64,000 nucleotides of DNA from Mesorhizobium_B sp964242945. Lineage in GTDB: Bacteria; Pseudomonadota; Alphaproteobacteria; Rhizobiales; Rhizobiaceae. The notes under the pieces are model-generated. The model was not told the DNA's origin. It made no database searches and saw only the letters and a program-made list of their open reading frames with translations. A program made the position numbers and the translations under genes. This document shows, one piece after another, positions 1 to 10,166 of the stretch. The DNA is taken from the NCBI GenBank assembly GCA_964242945.1, contig CAXTCF010000003.1, positions 8,144 to 72,143 on the forward strand. Direction: 5' to 3'. The number at the start of each line of letters is the position of its first letter. Positions within the stretch are counted from its first letter, which is position 1.

Positions 1-86
1 CGCACTTCTCCAAATGCTACCGCGAGCTCTACAACTGCTCGCCGCAGCAGGAGCGGATAGACAGGAAGCAGCTGCTGGCGGCGTGA
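1..86 (+). CDS. C-terminal tail of an AraC/GlxA-type transcriptional regulator (partial)
   Basis: The first 86 bases read in frame from base 3 as 27 residues ending in a stop at 84-86. The stretch HFSKCYRELYNCSPQQER matches the end of the second helix-turn-helix of AraC-family regulators, where an aromatic-S-[KR]-x-[FY]-[RK] core is followed by a short linker and S-P-x-x-x-R. The spacing is most like the GlxA subgroup (usually DJ-1/PfpI-like N-terminal domain plus AraC C-terminal domain), but that domain lies outside the window, so the effector and target genes cannot be named. The next gene converges on it with only 7 bases between the stop codons. Confidence 0.7.
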   Translation, partial: HFSKCYRELYNCSPQQERIDRKQLLAA

Positions 87-93
87 GCCCGCC

Positions 94-861
94 TCAGATC
101 GCGGTGAAGCCGTTGTCCACGAACAGATGCGCGCCGTTGACGAAGCTCGCCTCGTCGCTGGCGAGAAACAGGGCTGCGCGGGCAACCTCCTCCGGTTCGC
201 CGATGCGGCCCTGGCTTGCCGCGATTGCCGCATCCGAAACATCGACGCCGAGCGCCTGGAGCTTTGCCACTTCCGTCAAGCCGTGCGGGGTGCGGATGAA
301 GCCGGGGCACACGGCGTTGCAGCGGATGTTGCGGTCGCGGAACTCGACCGCGATCGCCCGCGCGAACATATGGCAGGCGCCTTTGGTGGTGTCGTAGAGC
401 ACCTCCATCGGTGTCGCAGCGACCGCAGAGATGGACGAGGTGCAGACGATCGAACCGCCGCCGGCCGCGATCATCCCGGGGAGCACGGCGCGCGTCATCA
501 GGAACATGGAGCGGACGTTGACGGCGTGCAGCCACTCCCACTCCTCAAGTGTCGTTTCGAGGAACGGCTTGATGACGATCGTGCCGGCGTGGTTGAAGAG
601 CACGGTTGCAGGGCCGAAACGTTCTGCTGCACCCGCAACCGCGCGGATGACTTCTGTCTCAGAGGAGACGTCCGCAATGAAGCATTCGGCATCGCCGCCA
701 CCGGCGCGGATGTCCTCCACGATCCCCGCGGAAGCCTCCGCGTTGCGGTCCACTACCGCTACCCGCGCGCCCTCGGCGGCAAACAGGCGGGACGCAGCGC
801 CGCCCATGCCGGTGGCACCGCCCGAAATCAACGCCACCTTGCCGTCGAGCCGTCCCGCCAT
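94..861 (-). CDS. SDR-family NAD(P)-dependent oxidoreductase
   Basis: This 255-residue classical short-chain dehydrogenase/reductase is of normal length. The cofactor loop SGGATGMG is at residues 13-20, the NHAG variant of NNAG at 90-93, the catalytic Ser at about 142-143, and the YxxxK pair at Tyr156/Lys160. A PGFIRTP segment follows, as is usual after the active site. The ATG at 861 was chosen because the minus strand reads GGAGG a few bases before it and the protein then begins exactly at the Rossmann strand; an upstream in-frame start would add 16 residues unrelated to the family. SDRs of this type oxidise or reduce secondary alcohols and ketones. The substrate cannot be told from sequence, and no pathway partner sits beside it. 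Confidence 0.9.
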   Translation of the reverse strand: MAGRLDGKVALISGGATGMGGAASRLFAAEGARVAVVDRNAEASAGIVEDIRAGGGDAECFIADVSSETEVIRAVAGAAERFGPATVLFNHAGTIVIKPFLETTLEEWEWLHAVNVRSMFLMTRAVLPGMIAAGGGSIVCTSSISAVAATPMEVLYDTTKGACHMFARAIAVEFRDRNIRCNAVCPGFIRTPHGLTEVAKLQALGVDVSDAAIAASQGRIGEPEEVARAALFLASDEASFVNGAHLFVDNGFTAI

Positions 862-946
862 GCTTTCCTCCGTGCAGTGAGTCACGGCAAGGATAGCGGG
901 ACGACACACCTCGTGCCAGCAGGTCAGCCTTCGGCAGTGCCGGATT

Positions 947-1765
947 TCAGCGCGTGTCCCAGCCGCCGTAGCGGCTGCGCCAGGTCTTTTCTCCGATCAT
1001 GCAGTCGCTGCGCGGCTCTGCGGCAGCCCTGACGATGATGGGAAGCTCTTTTCCAGGAGGCGCGTCGGCGAGTTCCAGCACGAGCTTGCGGCGGATCGCT
1101 TCGGGAAACTGCGTCCAGTCGTTCACCGGCACCATGAAGGCGCCGGGGCCGCCGATCACGCAATCCGAATAGTATTTGTCGAGATCGGCGACGTCGTAGG
1201 GCGAGATCGTCCCGCCCGTGGTCATCAGCGGCAGGCCGTTGATCGTGATGCCTTGGCTGATCAAGGCGTCGCGCGCGGTCTCCACGGGTGCGCCCTGGTT
1301 GTTCGGCCCGTCGCCGGAGATGTCCACCACGCGCTTCGTGCCGTGAAAGCTGCTCTCTGCCAGGAGATCGCCGGCGAACTCCAGCGCGGCCGAAATGGAA
1401 GTGCGGCGCGCGCTGTTCGGAACGGCGGCCGTCAGCTGTTCCGCGACGCGCGCGGCATCGGCCGGACCCGCGATCGTCGTCCACGGCACGACCACATGGT
1501 GCGACGAGGTTCCCGCCCATTCGAAATAGGTGACGGCGACCTTTCCGTAGGCGCCGTCGGCAATCGCTTGAAGAACGCTGGCGTCGGTCAGCGCGGCGGC
1601 ATAGCCGCGGCGCTGGATTTCCAGTTCGGCCGGCGACATCGACAAAGACACATCGACGGCCAGAACGAGCTCAACATCGACGGGCTCGTCGGCCGCGTCC
1701 GCCGAATTCATCCCGGCAGCGAGGCAGGATGCGGCGATGCAGGCGAAGGCAAAGAAGCGGCGCAT
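947..1765 (-). CDS. DUF1194 domain-containing exported protein (von Willebrand A-like)
   Basis: This 272-residue protein has a cleavable-looking signal peptide (basic MRRFF start, hydrophobic core, probable cleavage after SADA at about residue 25). The mature part begins with VDVELVLAVDVSLSM, holding a D-x-S-x-S metal-ion-dependent adhesion motif at residues 38-42. Later segments (VDISGDGPNNQG, a GLPLMTT turn, and a C-terminal FxxAIRRKLVLE helix) are the conserved blocks of DUF1194, a vWA-like family common in rhizobia. Its role is unknown; periplasmic protein-protein or metal-dependent binding is a family-level guess. It is monocistronic in appearance: 85 bases separate it from the SDR gene and 114 from the next gene. 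Confidence 0.85.
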   Translation of the reverse strand: MRRFFAFACIAASCLAAGMNSADAADEPVDVELVLAVDVSLSMSPAELEIQRRGYAAALTDASVLQAIADGAYGKVAVTYFEWAGTSSHHVVVPWTTIAGPADAARVAEQLTAAVPNSARRTSISAALEFAGDLLAESSFHGTKRVVDISGDGPNNQGAPVETARDALISQGITINGLPLMTTGGTISPYDVADLDKYYSDCVIGGPGAFMVPVNDWTQFPEAIRRKLVLELADAPPGKELPIIVRAAAEPRSDCMIGEKTWRSRYGGWDTR

Positions 1766-1879
1766 TGTTAAAGAGTGCCGCGACGGAGCGAACTTGGAAA
1801 CCGCGTTCCAATCACCTTTGCGTCAATCTCCACGAGAGCGGTACCGACCGACAAACAGTTCTTGGCGAACTACCCCGGT

Positions 1880-3088
1880 TCAACCGGCCTTCTGCGCCAC
1901 TTCGAAGGTGCGAAGGGCTGCCGGCTTCACGACGACCGGGAAGGCATCCACCGCCAAGCCGGCAGGTCCGACCTTGAGGGGCGCAGGCCCGATGACGTCA
2001 TCGAAGCCCACGATGTCGGCGATCTTGTTCGAAGCGTTGCGCGAAGCGGACAGGGCTCCCACGGCCTGCGCCCAGAAAGGCGCCCCAAGCCCGACCAGCA
2101 ATCCTCCAACCAAGAGCCAGAAAATCTGGCTGGCAGTCGGCACCGTGAAGGAACCGCCTCCGATCCACCATGTCCTCGTGCAACCTCCAGCAAACAGTGT
2201 CGGAACGCTCTCGACTGCGGGGCAGGCTTTTAGAGATTTGGAATCCGGCCAGCCTACAGGGATGTTCAGAGCGTTCCACTCTTTGATGCTGCGCTGAAGT
2301 TCCCCATACTTGGCTTTGAGTTCCGCCAATTCCTGCTTGTCCGACTTTTCCTCTGCCGCCGGAGTATCCGCGGCGGGCGCCGCTGGGGTTTGTCCAGTTG
2401 CAGCCCCCTCCGGCCGCGATGCTCCACCATTGCCGCTGCCTGGCTTTTCTCCCTCGATCGCCAGCTTGACCTGATACGCGGCAACCTCCTTGGCCAGCGC
2501 CGGATCGCGGATGAACGCCTGCGCCAGTTCATAAGGGTGAACGTAGAAAAACATCGCCACGAAGAACGCAACCACAACGGACAGGAAGCGAGCGCGGCGC
2601 CTGAAATACTCCGAAGCTTCCGTGCCGAAGGCAACATACTTCTGGCTGAACTCTTGAACAAAGCTTGCCACCGAGGCATCGGCCAGATCGATGATGCGGC
2701 TGTCCGCAAGCTTCTGGGTGAACAGTTCGACCGGGATGCTGGTCATTTCGCCCGCCGAGAACAGGTAGCGGAAGAAGCGCGAGACGGTTTTCGGCTTTTC
2801 CTCGGCGGCTTCTTTGGGAGCCAGTTTCTTGCTGGGGGCCGCTTTGTCGCCGGCCAGCGCCCGGTTGGCCATGATCACGTCGGCGAACTGCGCCGCGGTG
2901 ATTTCCGGATGCGCGGCGCCCTTCAAACGCGGCGCTATGGCGCGCGTGTAAAGGCTTTCCAGCATCAGCCGCAGGCCTCTCTCGCGCAGGCCCAGAAAGC
3001 GGTGGATCATCTCAACCAGGGTGGAAGTGACGATCGCGTAAAACAGCATGGCCGTGGCAAAGGCCAAAACAGCGGTAAGCCATTGCAT
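1880..3088 (-). CDS. Unrecognised membrane protein with coiled-coil linker
   Basis: I do not recognise this 402-residue protein. Visible parts are an N-terminal membrane helix (about residues 4-24), a basic cytosolic stretch, a second hydrophobic segment around 165-190 (VVVAFFVAMFFYVH), a low-complexity Ala/Pro/Gly-rich stretch leading into a charged coiled coil (KSDKQELAELKAKYGELQR), and a last hydrophobic segment near 315-340 (FWLLVGGLLVGLGAPFW). The C-terminus is a globular-looking tail. A scaffold or stress-related inner-membrane protein would fit, but there is no catalytic signature. A second ATG lies two codons downstream. The gene stands alone: 114 bases to the DUF1194 gene and 132 to the flavoprotein gene on its other side. 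Confidence 0.75.
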   Translation of the reverse strand: MQWLTAVLAFATAMLFYAIVTSTLVEMIHRFLGLRERGLRLMLESLYTRAIAPRLKGAAHPEITAAQFADVIMANRALAGDKAAPSKKLAPKEAAEEKPKTVSRFFRYLFSAGEMTSIPVELFTQKLADSRIIDLADASVASFVQEFSQKYVAFGTEASEYFRRRARFLSVVVAFFVAMFFYVHPYELAQAFIRDPALAKEVAAYQVKLAIEGEKPGSGNGGASRPEGAATGQTPAAPAADTPAAEEKSDKQELAELKAKYGELQRSIKEWNALNIPVGWPDSKSLKACPAVESVPTLFAGGCTRTWWIGGGSFTVPTASQIFWLLVGGLLVGLGAPFWAQAVGALSASRNASNKIADIVGFDDVIGPAPLKVGPAGLAVDAFPVVVKPAALRTFEVAQKAG

Positions 3089-3220
3089 GAGTCAGCCTCA
3101 CGACAGAATTCGTCAAACCGAACTTCCCCTAGGGAATATACATCCTAACCGCGAGAATGAATCAAGGCTTTTGCACCTGAACAGATGCGACAGCGATCAT
3201 CGCGTCTCGTCCGGGTGAGT

Positions 3221-5731
3221 TTATGCCCGCAGAGCAGCATTATCGGGGTCGAACGGGCTTTCGGGAACGATCGTCGCTTTGTGTTCCTTGCCGAGGATGC
3301 GGATGGCGAGTTCGGTGCCTTCCGCCTTGTGCTCCGGTCTGACCATGGCGAGCGCCAGGCTCTTGCCGGTGCGCCAGCCGTAGCCGCCATGCGTGGCGCG
3401 GCCGACCAGCTTGCCGTCCAGGTGGATCGGCTCGGAGCCGCGCGCGTCGGCATCCGTCACGCCATGCACTTCCATGGTGACGAAGTTCCAGCGCAGGCCC
3501 TGCTCGCGCTGGCGCACCAGCGCGTCGCGGCCGAGGAACCGGCCTTTGTTCGGGTGCACGAAGCGGTCGAGGCCGGACTCCCAGGCGGAATATTCGATGG
3601 AAAGCTCGCGCGGGATCAGGCGGTAGCTTTTTTCGATGGCCATCGCCGTCATGGCGCGGATGCCGAACGGCTTTATCCCGAACTCCTCGCCTGCGCGCAT
3701 GATCTGGTCAAAGATGTAGTTCTGCATCTCGATGGGGTGGTGCAGTTCCCAGCCGAGCTCGCCGACGAAGTTGACGCGCAAGGCATGCGCGGTCGCCGCG
3801 CCGACCGAGATCTGCTTGCCCGACAGCCAGGGGAAGTCGGCGTTTTCCAGGCTTGTGCGCGTCAGCTTCGACAGCACCTTGCGGCTATTCGGGCCGGCGA
3901 GAACCAGGACGCCCCACTGCGTCGTCATCGGCGTCATCGACACCGAACCGTCGCTCGGCAGCAGCTTGCGCAACACGTCGTGGTCGTGCGCCTCGTAGGC
4001 GCCGGCCGAGACGAGGTAGAAGCCGCCGTGCTGCTTATAGACGGTGAACTCCGATTTCACGCCGCCGGCTTCCGTCAGCAGGTGGGTGAGCGCGATGCGA
4101 CCGACTTTTTTCGGGATGCGATTGGCGAGGATGGAGTCTAACCAAGCGTCCGCACCGGGGCCGGAAATCCAGCACTTGGCGAAGGCCGACATGTCCTGGA
4201 TGCCGACATTCTCGGTGACGTTCTTCACCTCGGCGCCGACGTGGCTGAAATAGTTGGAGCGGTGGAACGACCACTTTTCGACGATGCGCCCGTCGTCCAG
4301 TTCGGCGGCGTGGTTCTCCGCCGTCAGCACATCCGCGCCGACGCCGAGGTCCTCCTTCGGCACGTCGTAGCCTTCCGGCGCAAACCAGTTCGGCCGCTCC
4401 CAGCCATAGACCGAGCCGAACACGGCGCCGAGCTTCTTCATGCGGTCGTAGCAGGGGGTTTGGCGCAACGGACGCGCCCCGCCGCGCTCCTCGTCGGGGT
4501 AGTGCATGGTGAAGACGTTGGCATAGGCCTCTTCGTTCTTGGCGACGAGGTAGCCTTCGGTGGCATAAGCGCCGAAGCGGCGGGGATCGACGCCCATCAT
4601 GTCGATCGTCGGCTCGCCGTCCACGATCCATTCGGCCAACTGCCAGCCAGCACCGCCGGCCGCGGTGACGCCGAAGGAATGGCCCTCGTTGAGCCAAAAA
4701 TTCTTCAGGCCCGGCGCCGGGCCGATGATCGGCGAGCCGTCCGGCGTATAGGCGATCGCGCCGTTGTAGATCTTCTTGATGCCGACCTCGCCGAAAGCGG
4801 GCACGCGCGCGATCGCCGTTTCCACATGCGGCATCAGGCGTTCGAGGTCTTCTTGGAAAAGCTCGTATTCCGACCCGTCGGATGGCCCGTCGATGTAGCA
4901 GACCGGCGCGCCGCGTTCATACGGCCCAAGCAGCAGGCCGCCGTTTTCCTCGCGCATGTACCAGGAGGAATCGGACTCGCGCAGCACCCCCATCTCCGGC
5001 AGCCCCTGCCGCTTGCGCTCCTGGATCGCCGGGTGCGGCTCGGTGACGATGTACTGATGCTCGACGGGGATCACTGGAACGTTGAGACCGACCATAGCGC
5101 CGGTCTTTCGCGCGAAGTTGCCGGTGCAGGAGATCACGTGCTCGGCCAGGATGTCGCCCTTGTCCGTCTTGACCAGCCACTTGCCGTCGGGCTGCTTCTC
5201 GATCGCGGTGACAACCGTATGGCGGACAATCGTGGCGCCGCGGTCGCGCGCACCTTTGGCGAGCGCCTGGGTCAGGTCGGCGGGCTGGATGTAGCCGTCT
5301 TCCGGGTGCTGGATGGCGCCCAGGATGTCGTCGGTCTCGCAGAGCGGCCAGACTTCCTTCACCTGTTCCGGCGTCAGCACGTTCACCGGCACGCCGATCG
5401 TCTCGGCCACTCCGGCATAGTACATATACTCGTCCCAGCGGTCCTTGGTGCGCGCAAGCCGGATGTTGGTGACGTTGGAGAAGCCGGGGTTCATGCCCGT
5501 TTCAGCTTCCAGTTCGCGGTAGAGCCGAACGGAGTATTTGTGGATCTGGCCGACGGAGTAGCTCATGTTGAAGAGCGGCAGCAGCCCGGCGGCGTGCCAG
5601 GTCGAGCCGGAGGTCAACTCCTTGCGCTCGATCAGCACGGCGTCGGTCCAGCCCTTCTTGGCCAGATGGTAGAGCGTCGAAACGCCCACCACGCCGCCGC
5701 CGATCACCACCGCGCGCGTTTCGGTCTTCAT
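3221..5731 (-). CDS. FAD-dependent dehydrogenase with GcvT domain (dimethylglycine/sarcosine dehydrogenase-like)
   Basis: This 836-residue two-domain enzyme has an N-terminal DAO-type FAD domain (VVIGGGVVGVSTLYHLAKKG at about 8-27, then TSGSTWHAAG, in which the His is the covalent FAD attachment site in dimethylglycine and sarcosine dehydrogenases). The C-terminal half, from about residue 430, is a GcvT/aminomethyltransferase domain with an FVGELGWELH block. Enzymes of this architecture oxidatively demethylate N-methylglycines and pass the one-carbon unit to tetrahydrofolate. The ATG at 5731 puts the dinucleotide fold at the N-terminus; a GTG 66 codons upstream would add only unrelated residues. 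It is one of three such paralogues here, besides SoxA. The exact substrate (dimethylglycine, sarcosine or a related betaine product) is unproven. Confidence 0.88.
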   Translation of the reverse strand: MKTETRAVVIGGGVVGVSTLYHLAKKGWTDAVLIERKELTSGSTWHAAGLLPLFNMSYSVGQIHKYSVRLYRELEAETGMNPGFSNVTNIRLARTKDRWDEYMYYAGVAETIGVPVNVLTPEQVKEVWPLCETDDILGAIQHPEDGYIQPADLTQALAKGARDRGATIVRHTVVTAIEKQPDGKWLVKTDKGDILAEHVISCTGNFARKTGAMVGLNVPVIPVEHQYIVTEPHPAIQERKRQGLPEMGVLRESDSSWYMREENGGLLLGPYERGAPVCYIDGPSDGSEYELFQEDLERLMPHVETAIARVPAFGEVGIKKIYNGAIAYTPDGSPIIGPAPGLKNFWLNEGHSFGVTAAGGAGWQLAEWIVDGEPTIDMMGVDPRRFGAYATEGYLVAKNEEAYANVFTMHYPDEERGGARPLRQTPCYDRMKKLGAVFGSVYGWERPNWFAPEGYDVPKEDLGVGADVLTAENHAAELDDGRIVEKWSFHRSNYFSHVGAEVKNVTENVGIQDMSAFAKCWISGPGADAWLDSILANRIPKKVGRIALTHLLTEAGGVKSEFTVYKQHGGFYLVSAGAYEAHDHDVLRKLLPSDGSVSMTPMTTQWGVLVLAGPNSRKVLSKLTRTSLENADFPWLSGKQISVGAATAHALRVNFVGELGWELHHPIEMQNYIFDQIMRAGEEFGIKPFGIRAMTAMAIEKSYRLIPRELSIEYSAWESGLDRFVHPNKGRFLGRDALVRQREQGLRWNFVTMEVHGVTDADARGSEPIHLDGKLVGRATHGGYGWRTGKSLALAMVRPEHKAEGTELAIRILGKEHKATIVPESPFDPDNAALRA

Positions 5732-5907
5732 GGATGTCGCAACTCCGTCCGCCGGGCCGAAAAGCCCCGATTGTTGCCGCGCACTATGCCGAGCGGAAAA
5801 GCCCAGGCCAAGCCTGTTTGCGACAGCGCGCCCTTGCGCCGCGACTCTGCGGTGGCGCGAACAGCAACGCGCGGTTCCCGTCCGGTTTTCGAGCCTCTGC
5901 AATCCCC

Positions 5908-6348
5908 ATGTTGACATCCGCAACGGCACTGTTCGGGCTGTTTGCGTCCGCCTTCCTGTCGGCGACCGTGCTGCCCGGCTCTTCGGAAATCGTGCTGGTC
6001 GGGCTCATTGCCAAGTCCGATATGCCCGTCGGGCTGCTTTTAGCGGCCGCGACGCTGGGAAACGTGGCTGGCGCCGTGCTCAACTGGCTGATCGGGCGCG
6101 GCATGGAGCGGTTTCGAAGCCGCAGCTGGTTCCCCGTCTCGGAAGAAAAACTTGAGCGCGCGACAAGCTGGTACCGGCGCTGGGGCCAGTGGTCGCTGCT
6201 GCTCAGCTGGATGCCGCTCGTCGGAGACGCATTGACGGTTGCCGCGGGGATCTTGCGCGAGCCGCTGCCAAGCTTCCTCCTGCTTGTCACTTTGGCGAAG
6301 GGAGGCCGCTATTGCGTCGTGGCGGCAGGGGCGATGGCCGTTTTTTGA
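5908..6348 (+). CDS. YqaA/DedA-type small membrane protein
   Basis: The 146-residue integral membrane protein starts at the ATG at 5908. The opening GSSEIVLVGLI and the central LGNVAGAVLNWLIGRG match the YqaA branch of the SNARE-associated/DedA superfamily (VTT domain), which contains reentrant and transmembrane helices. The loop RSWFPVSEEKLERATSWYRRWGQWSLLLSWMPLVGD holds the basic and Gly/Pro residues typical of the family. DedA-family proteins act in membrane lipid homeostasis, several as undecaprenyl-phosphate or phospholipid transporters; for YqaA itself no function is firmly assigned. It is divergent from the flavoprotein gene (176 bases between starts) and ends 15 bases before a strong hairpin. 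Confidence 0.85.
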   Translation: MLTSATALFGLFASAFLSATVLPGSSEIVLVGLIAKSDMPVGLLLAAATLGNVAGAVLNWLIGRGMERFRSRSWFPVSEEKLERATSWYRRWGQWSLLLSWMPLVGDALTVAAGILREPLPSFLLLVTLAKGGRYCVVAAGAMAVF

Positions 6349-6363
6349 TCGCCGCAAACAAAG

Positions 6364-6391
6364 GGGGGCGATCCCCTTTGGGACCGCCCCC
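6364..6391. terminator. Bidirectional hairpin terminator between convergent genes
   Basis: A 12-base arm GGGGGCGATCCC (6364-6375), a four-base CTTT loop and the arm GGGACCGCCCCC (6380-6391) form a perfect GC-rich stem apart from one G-T pair. It lies in the 64-base gap between the stop codons of the YqaA-type gene (plus) and the GT-C-like gene (minus). On the minus strand it is followed by CTTTGTTTG, a modest U-rich tail, so it probably ends the 6.4-12.2 kb operon; plus-strand use is also plausible. Confidence 0.7.
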
Positions 6392-6412
6392 TTGCTATTG
6401 CTTACCCGAAGT

Positions 6413-7627
6413 TCAGGCCCGCGCCGCAATTGCTTGCAGGTGTGTCCAGGACAGGTCGAAGCGCGGCTTCCAGCGGGCCAGCAGGATCAGCGCCATGCCG
6501 GCGATGAAGACGAAGTAGAAGCGGTCGTCCGGCAGAGGGAAGCTTGCAAACTTGCCGAGCGTGCCGATGGCGAGGCCGAACATCAGCGCGTTCTCGCGGC
6601 CGCCGGCCATCTTGCCTGCGCGATAAAGCAGCGCCCAGGCTCCCAGCAGCACCACATAGAGCGCCGGCCAGTCGTTGTTGAGCAGCGACACGGACAGGCC
6701 GCGCAGGTAGCCTTTTGCGAAAGCCGCGAGCGAGAAGTCGGGGTGGAAGCCGACCATCGAGTTCTGGATCTCCACGCAGGAAAAGTAGAAGTGCGTCCAC
6801 CAGCCGGGATGATGGCCGAGTTTCGCCATCCAGGCGCAGGCAAGGAACGATGCGACGAAGGTCAGCAGCAGCGGCAGCTTGCGCCAGCCGAAGGCGAAGG
6901 CGGTAATGGCCAGCGCGAAGACCAGGATCAGGTTGTCGGGCCGGATGAACACGGACAGGAGCAGCGCTGCGCAGGCGAGCGCATCCTTGCCTTTCGCAAG
7001 CCAGTAGATGGCAAACAGCGAAACGGCGCAGACGAGCATGTCCGGCGTCACGGCCGTGCTCATATGCGCGAGGTCGGCGATGACCAGCACGGAGGGCAGC
7101 AGGAACGCGCCCTGCATGGCGCCGGCGCGGCCGAGCCAGACCAAGCTCAGCGCGCCGATGCCTAAGAGCGGCAGCACGCTGAGCAGCACCGTGGCGTTCA
7201 CCATCCCGACAAACGGCTCCAGAGCGCGCAAGGCGGCGATGTAGAGCACTTTCACCCGGTACATCGAAAGCTGCGACTCAAAATCGACCGGGTTCTGCCA
7301 CTGGTGCAGATTGTAGTCGTTCCCCTTCTGGATCTCATAGAGTTGCGCCGGCCGCGGCTGCGCCGCCTCGATCTCGCGCCAGGTTTCCGCGTGCAGGGCG
7401 ACCGGATCGGACACCCGGTCCTCCAGCGCGGTCGCGACGTAAGCGACCATGTCCCAGTTGTAGTCCGGCCGCACCCAGGAATAGGCTGCGACCAGCAGGA
7501 TGAAGGCGGCAAGGAACGCCGCGCCCAGCCTTTCCAGCAACGTGCGCCGCGACACATTCGCGATGGCCCGGCCGGCGAAGCCGGTGCCAAGCGCCCAATC
7601 CATCGCGTTTCTTTCCGCCAAGCTCAT
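6413..7627 (-). CDS. Polytopic membrane protein, possibly a GT-C-type glycosyltransferase
   Basis: This 404-residue protein has about ten hydrophobic segments and no named family that I can recognise. After the first membrane helix the sequence WVRPDYNWDMVAYVATAL places acidic residues in the first external loop, the feature that marks GT-C transferases using polyprenyl-phosphate sugars (PMT, ArnT, arabinofuranosyltransferase types). Other clues are an isolated RPDN in a membrane-proximal loop and an aromatic-rich loop (HHPGWWTHFYFSC). The ATG at 7627 is preceded by GAGGGG on the minus strand; a second ATG lies eight codons in. It starts 34 bases after the aminotransferase and is the last gene before the terminator at 6364-6391. 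The transferase role is inference from topology and neighbours. Confidence 0.7.
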   Translation of the reverse strand: MSLAERNAMDWALGTGFAGRAIANVSRRTLLERLGAAFLAAFILLVAAYSWVRPDYNWDMVAYVATALEDRVSDPVALHAETWREIEAAQPRPAQLYEIQKGNDYNLHQWQNPVDFESQLSMYRVKVLYIAALRALEPFVGMVNATVLLSVLPLLGIGALSLVWLGRAGAMQGAFLLPSVLVIADLAHMSTAVTPDMLVCAVSLFAIYWLAKGKDALACAALLLSVFIRPDNLILVFALAITAFAFGWRKLPLLLTFVASFLACAWMAKLGHHPGWWTHFYFSCVEIQNSMVGFHPDFSLAAFAKGYLRGLSVSLLNNDWPALYVVLLGAWALLYRAGKMAGGRENALMFGLAIGTLGKFASFPLPDDRFYFVFIAGMALILLARWKPRFDLSWTHLQAIAARA

Positions 7628-7661
7628 CGGCGTTTCCCCTCTTGCCCCGGCTCGGCTTGGC

Positions 7662-9140
<1,479 letters not shown>

Positions 9141-9152
9141 GGCAAAAACTCC

Positions 9153-10166
9153 TTACTCGGCGGGAACGATGGTCGCGGAAGCCGGCGACGTGCCGCTCTT
9201 CTTCGCGTGATATTCGGAATAGGCCGCGATCAGCATGTCCTCGTCGCGGTATTGCGGCACCCAACCGAGGTCGCGCTCGCCCTTGGACACGTCGAGCACG
9301 CAGAACTCGTCGGCGATCAGGTACTGCTCCGGGTCCATGATCGGCATGTTCATGAGGTCGAGCAGGTCGAGCGTGCGCTTGACGGCCCAGGCCGGCGTCG
9401 GCAGCAGAAACGACTTCGAGCCGGCATATCCGATGAGGTCGCCGAGCAGCTTGCGGACCGGCGGCGGGTTCAGCGAGCCGAGGTTGTAGGCCTCGTTCGG
9501 CACGCCGGCGTGGAAGGCGGCGCGCGCGGCGGAGGCGCAGTCGAACACCGAGATGAACTGATACGGGTTGTGGCCGGAGCCGATCATGGGAACCGGCAGG
9601 TTCGCGTCGATAAGCTTGAACAGCTTCTCCAGGATGCCGAGCCGGCCGGGGCCGATGATCAGGCGCGGGCGGAACAGGGAAATCCGCATGCCCTTCTCGC
9701 GCCAGCCTGCCGCCAGTTCCTCGGTCTTCCACTTGGACAGGCCGTACTCGCCGAGCGGCGCGACCGGATGGTCCTCGGTCATCGGATGCATGACCGTGTG
9801 GCCGTAGATCATGTCGGTGGTGAAGTGGACGAGGTTCGGAGCGCCCGCCTTGTCCATCGCGTGGATGATGTTCTCCGTGCCGTGAAAGTTCACGGGGAAG
9901 AAGAAGTCGTGGCGCTTCGCCCGCACCTGGAGGGGCGACAGCATCTTGGCCGACAGGTTATAGACCATGTCGTCGGCCTTCAGTTCCAACCGCGCGATCG
10001 AGGCGGGATCGGTGACATCCGTCATGACGTGGCGGACGCCGCGGGCGTAGTGGGGAAGCTCGCTCTTGGCGATGTCGGCCACGACGACCTCGTGGCCGTC
10101 GGCGAGAAGCTTGGGCGCGAGGTGGCGCCCGACAAAGCCGTCGCCGCCGAAAATAACCTGTCTCAT
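9153..10166 (-). CDS. NAD-dependent epimerase/dehydratase (extended SDR)
   Basis: A 337-residue extended SDR begins with VIFGGDGFVGRHL, the NAD-binding GGxGFVG loop, at residues 4-16. The catalytic pair is in GEYGLSKWKTEE (YxxxK). FRPRLIIGPG and the later YNLGS substrate-binding block are usual for nucleotide-sugar and sterol-type epimerases, and the C-terminal DVSKGERDLGWVPQ is also typical. The start ATG at 10166 overlaps the end of the transporter gene by four bases (ATGA), so translation is coupled. Likely chemistry is oxidation/reduction or epimerisation at a sugar carbon; the substrate is unknown. With the UbiA-like enzyme and aminotransferase it fits a lipid-sugar pathway. Confidence 0.88.
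   Translation of the reverse strand: MRQVIFGGDGFVGRHLAPKLLADGHEVVVADIAKSELPHYARGVRHVMTDVTDPASIARLELKADDMVYNLSAKMLSPLQVRAKRHDFFFPVNFHGTENIIHAMDKAGAPNLVHFTTDMIYGHTVMHPMTEDHPVAPLGEYGLSKWKTEELAAGWREKGMRISLFRPRLIIGPGRLGILEKLFKLIDANLPVPMIGSGHNPYQFISVFDCASAARAAFHAGVPNEAYNLGSLNPPPVRKLLGDLIGYAGSKSFLLPTPAWAVKRTLDLLDLMNMPIMDPEQYLIADEFCVLDVSKGERDLGWVPQYRDEDMLIAAYSEYHAKKSGTSPASATIVPAE

Noticed and set aside
4241..5914. A 557-codon open frame antisense to the first FAD+GcvT gene
   Set aside because: High-GC third positions keep the opposite frame open; its residues are Arg/His/Ala-rich with no domain, and the minus-strand gene has full motifs. Similar long antisense frames (for example 7500-9041 and 25458-26912) were set aside for the same reason.
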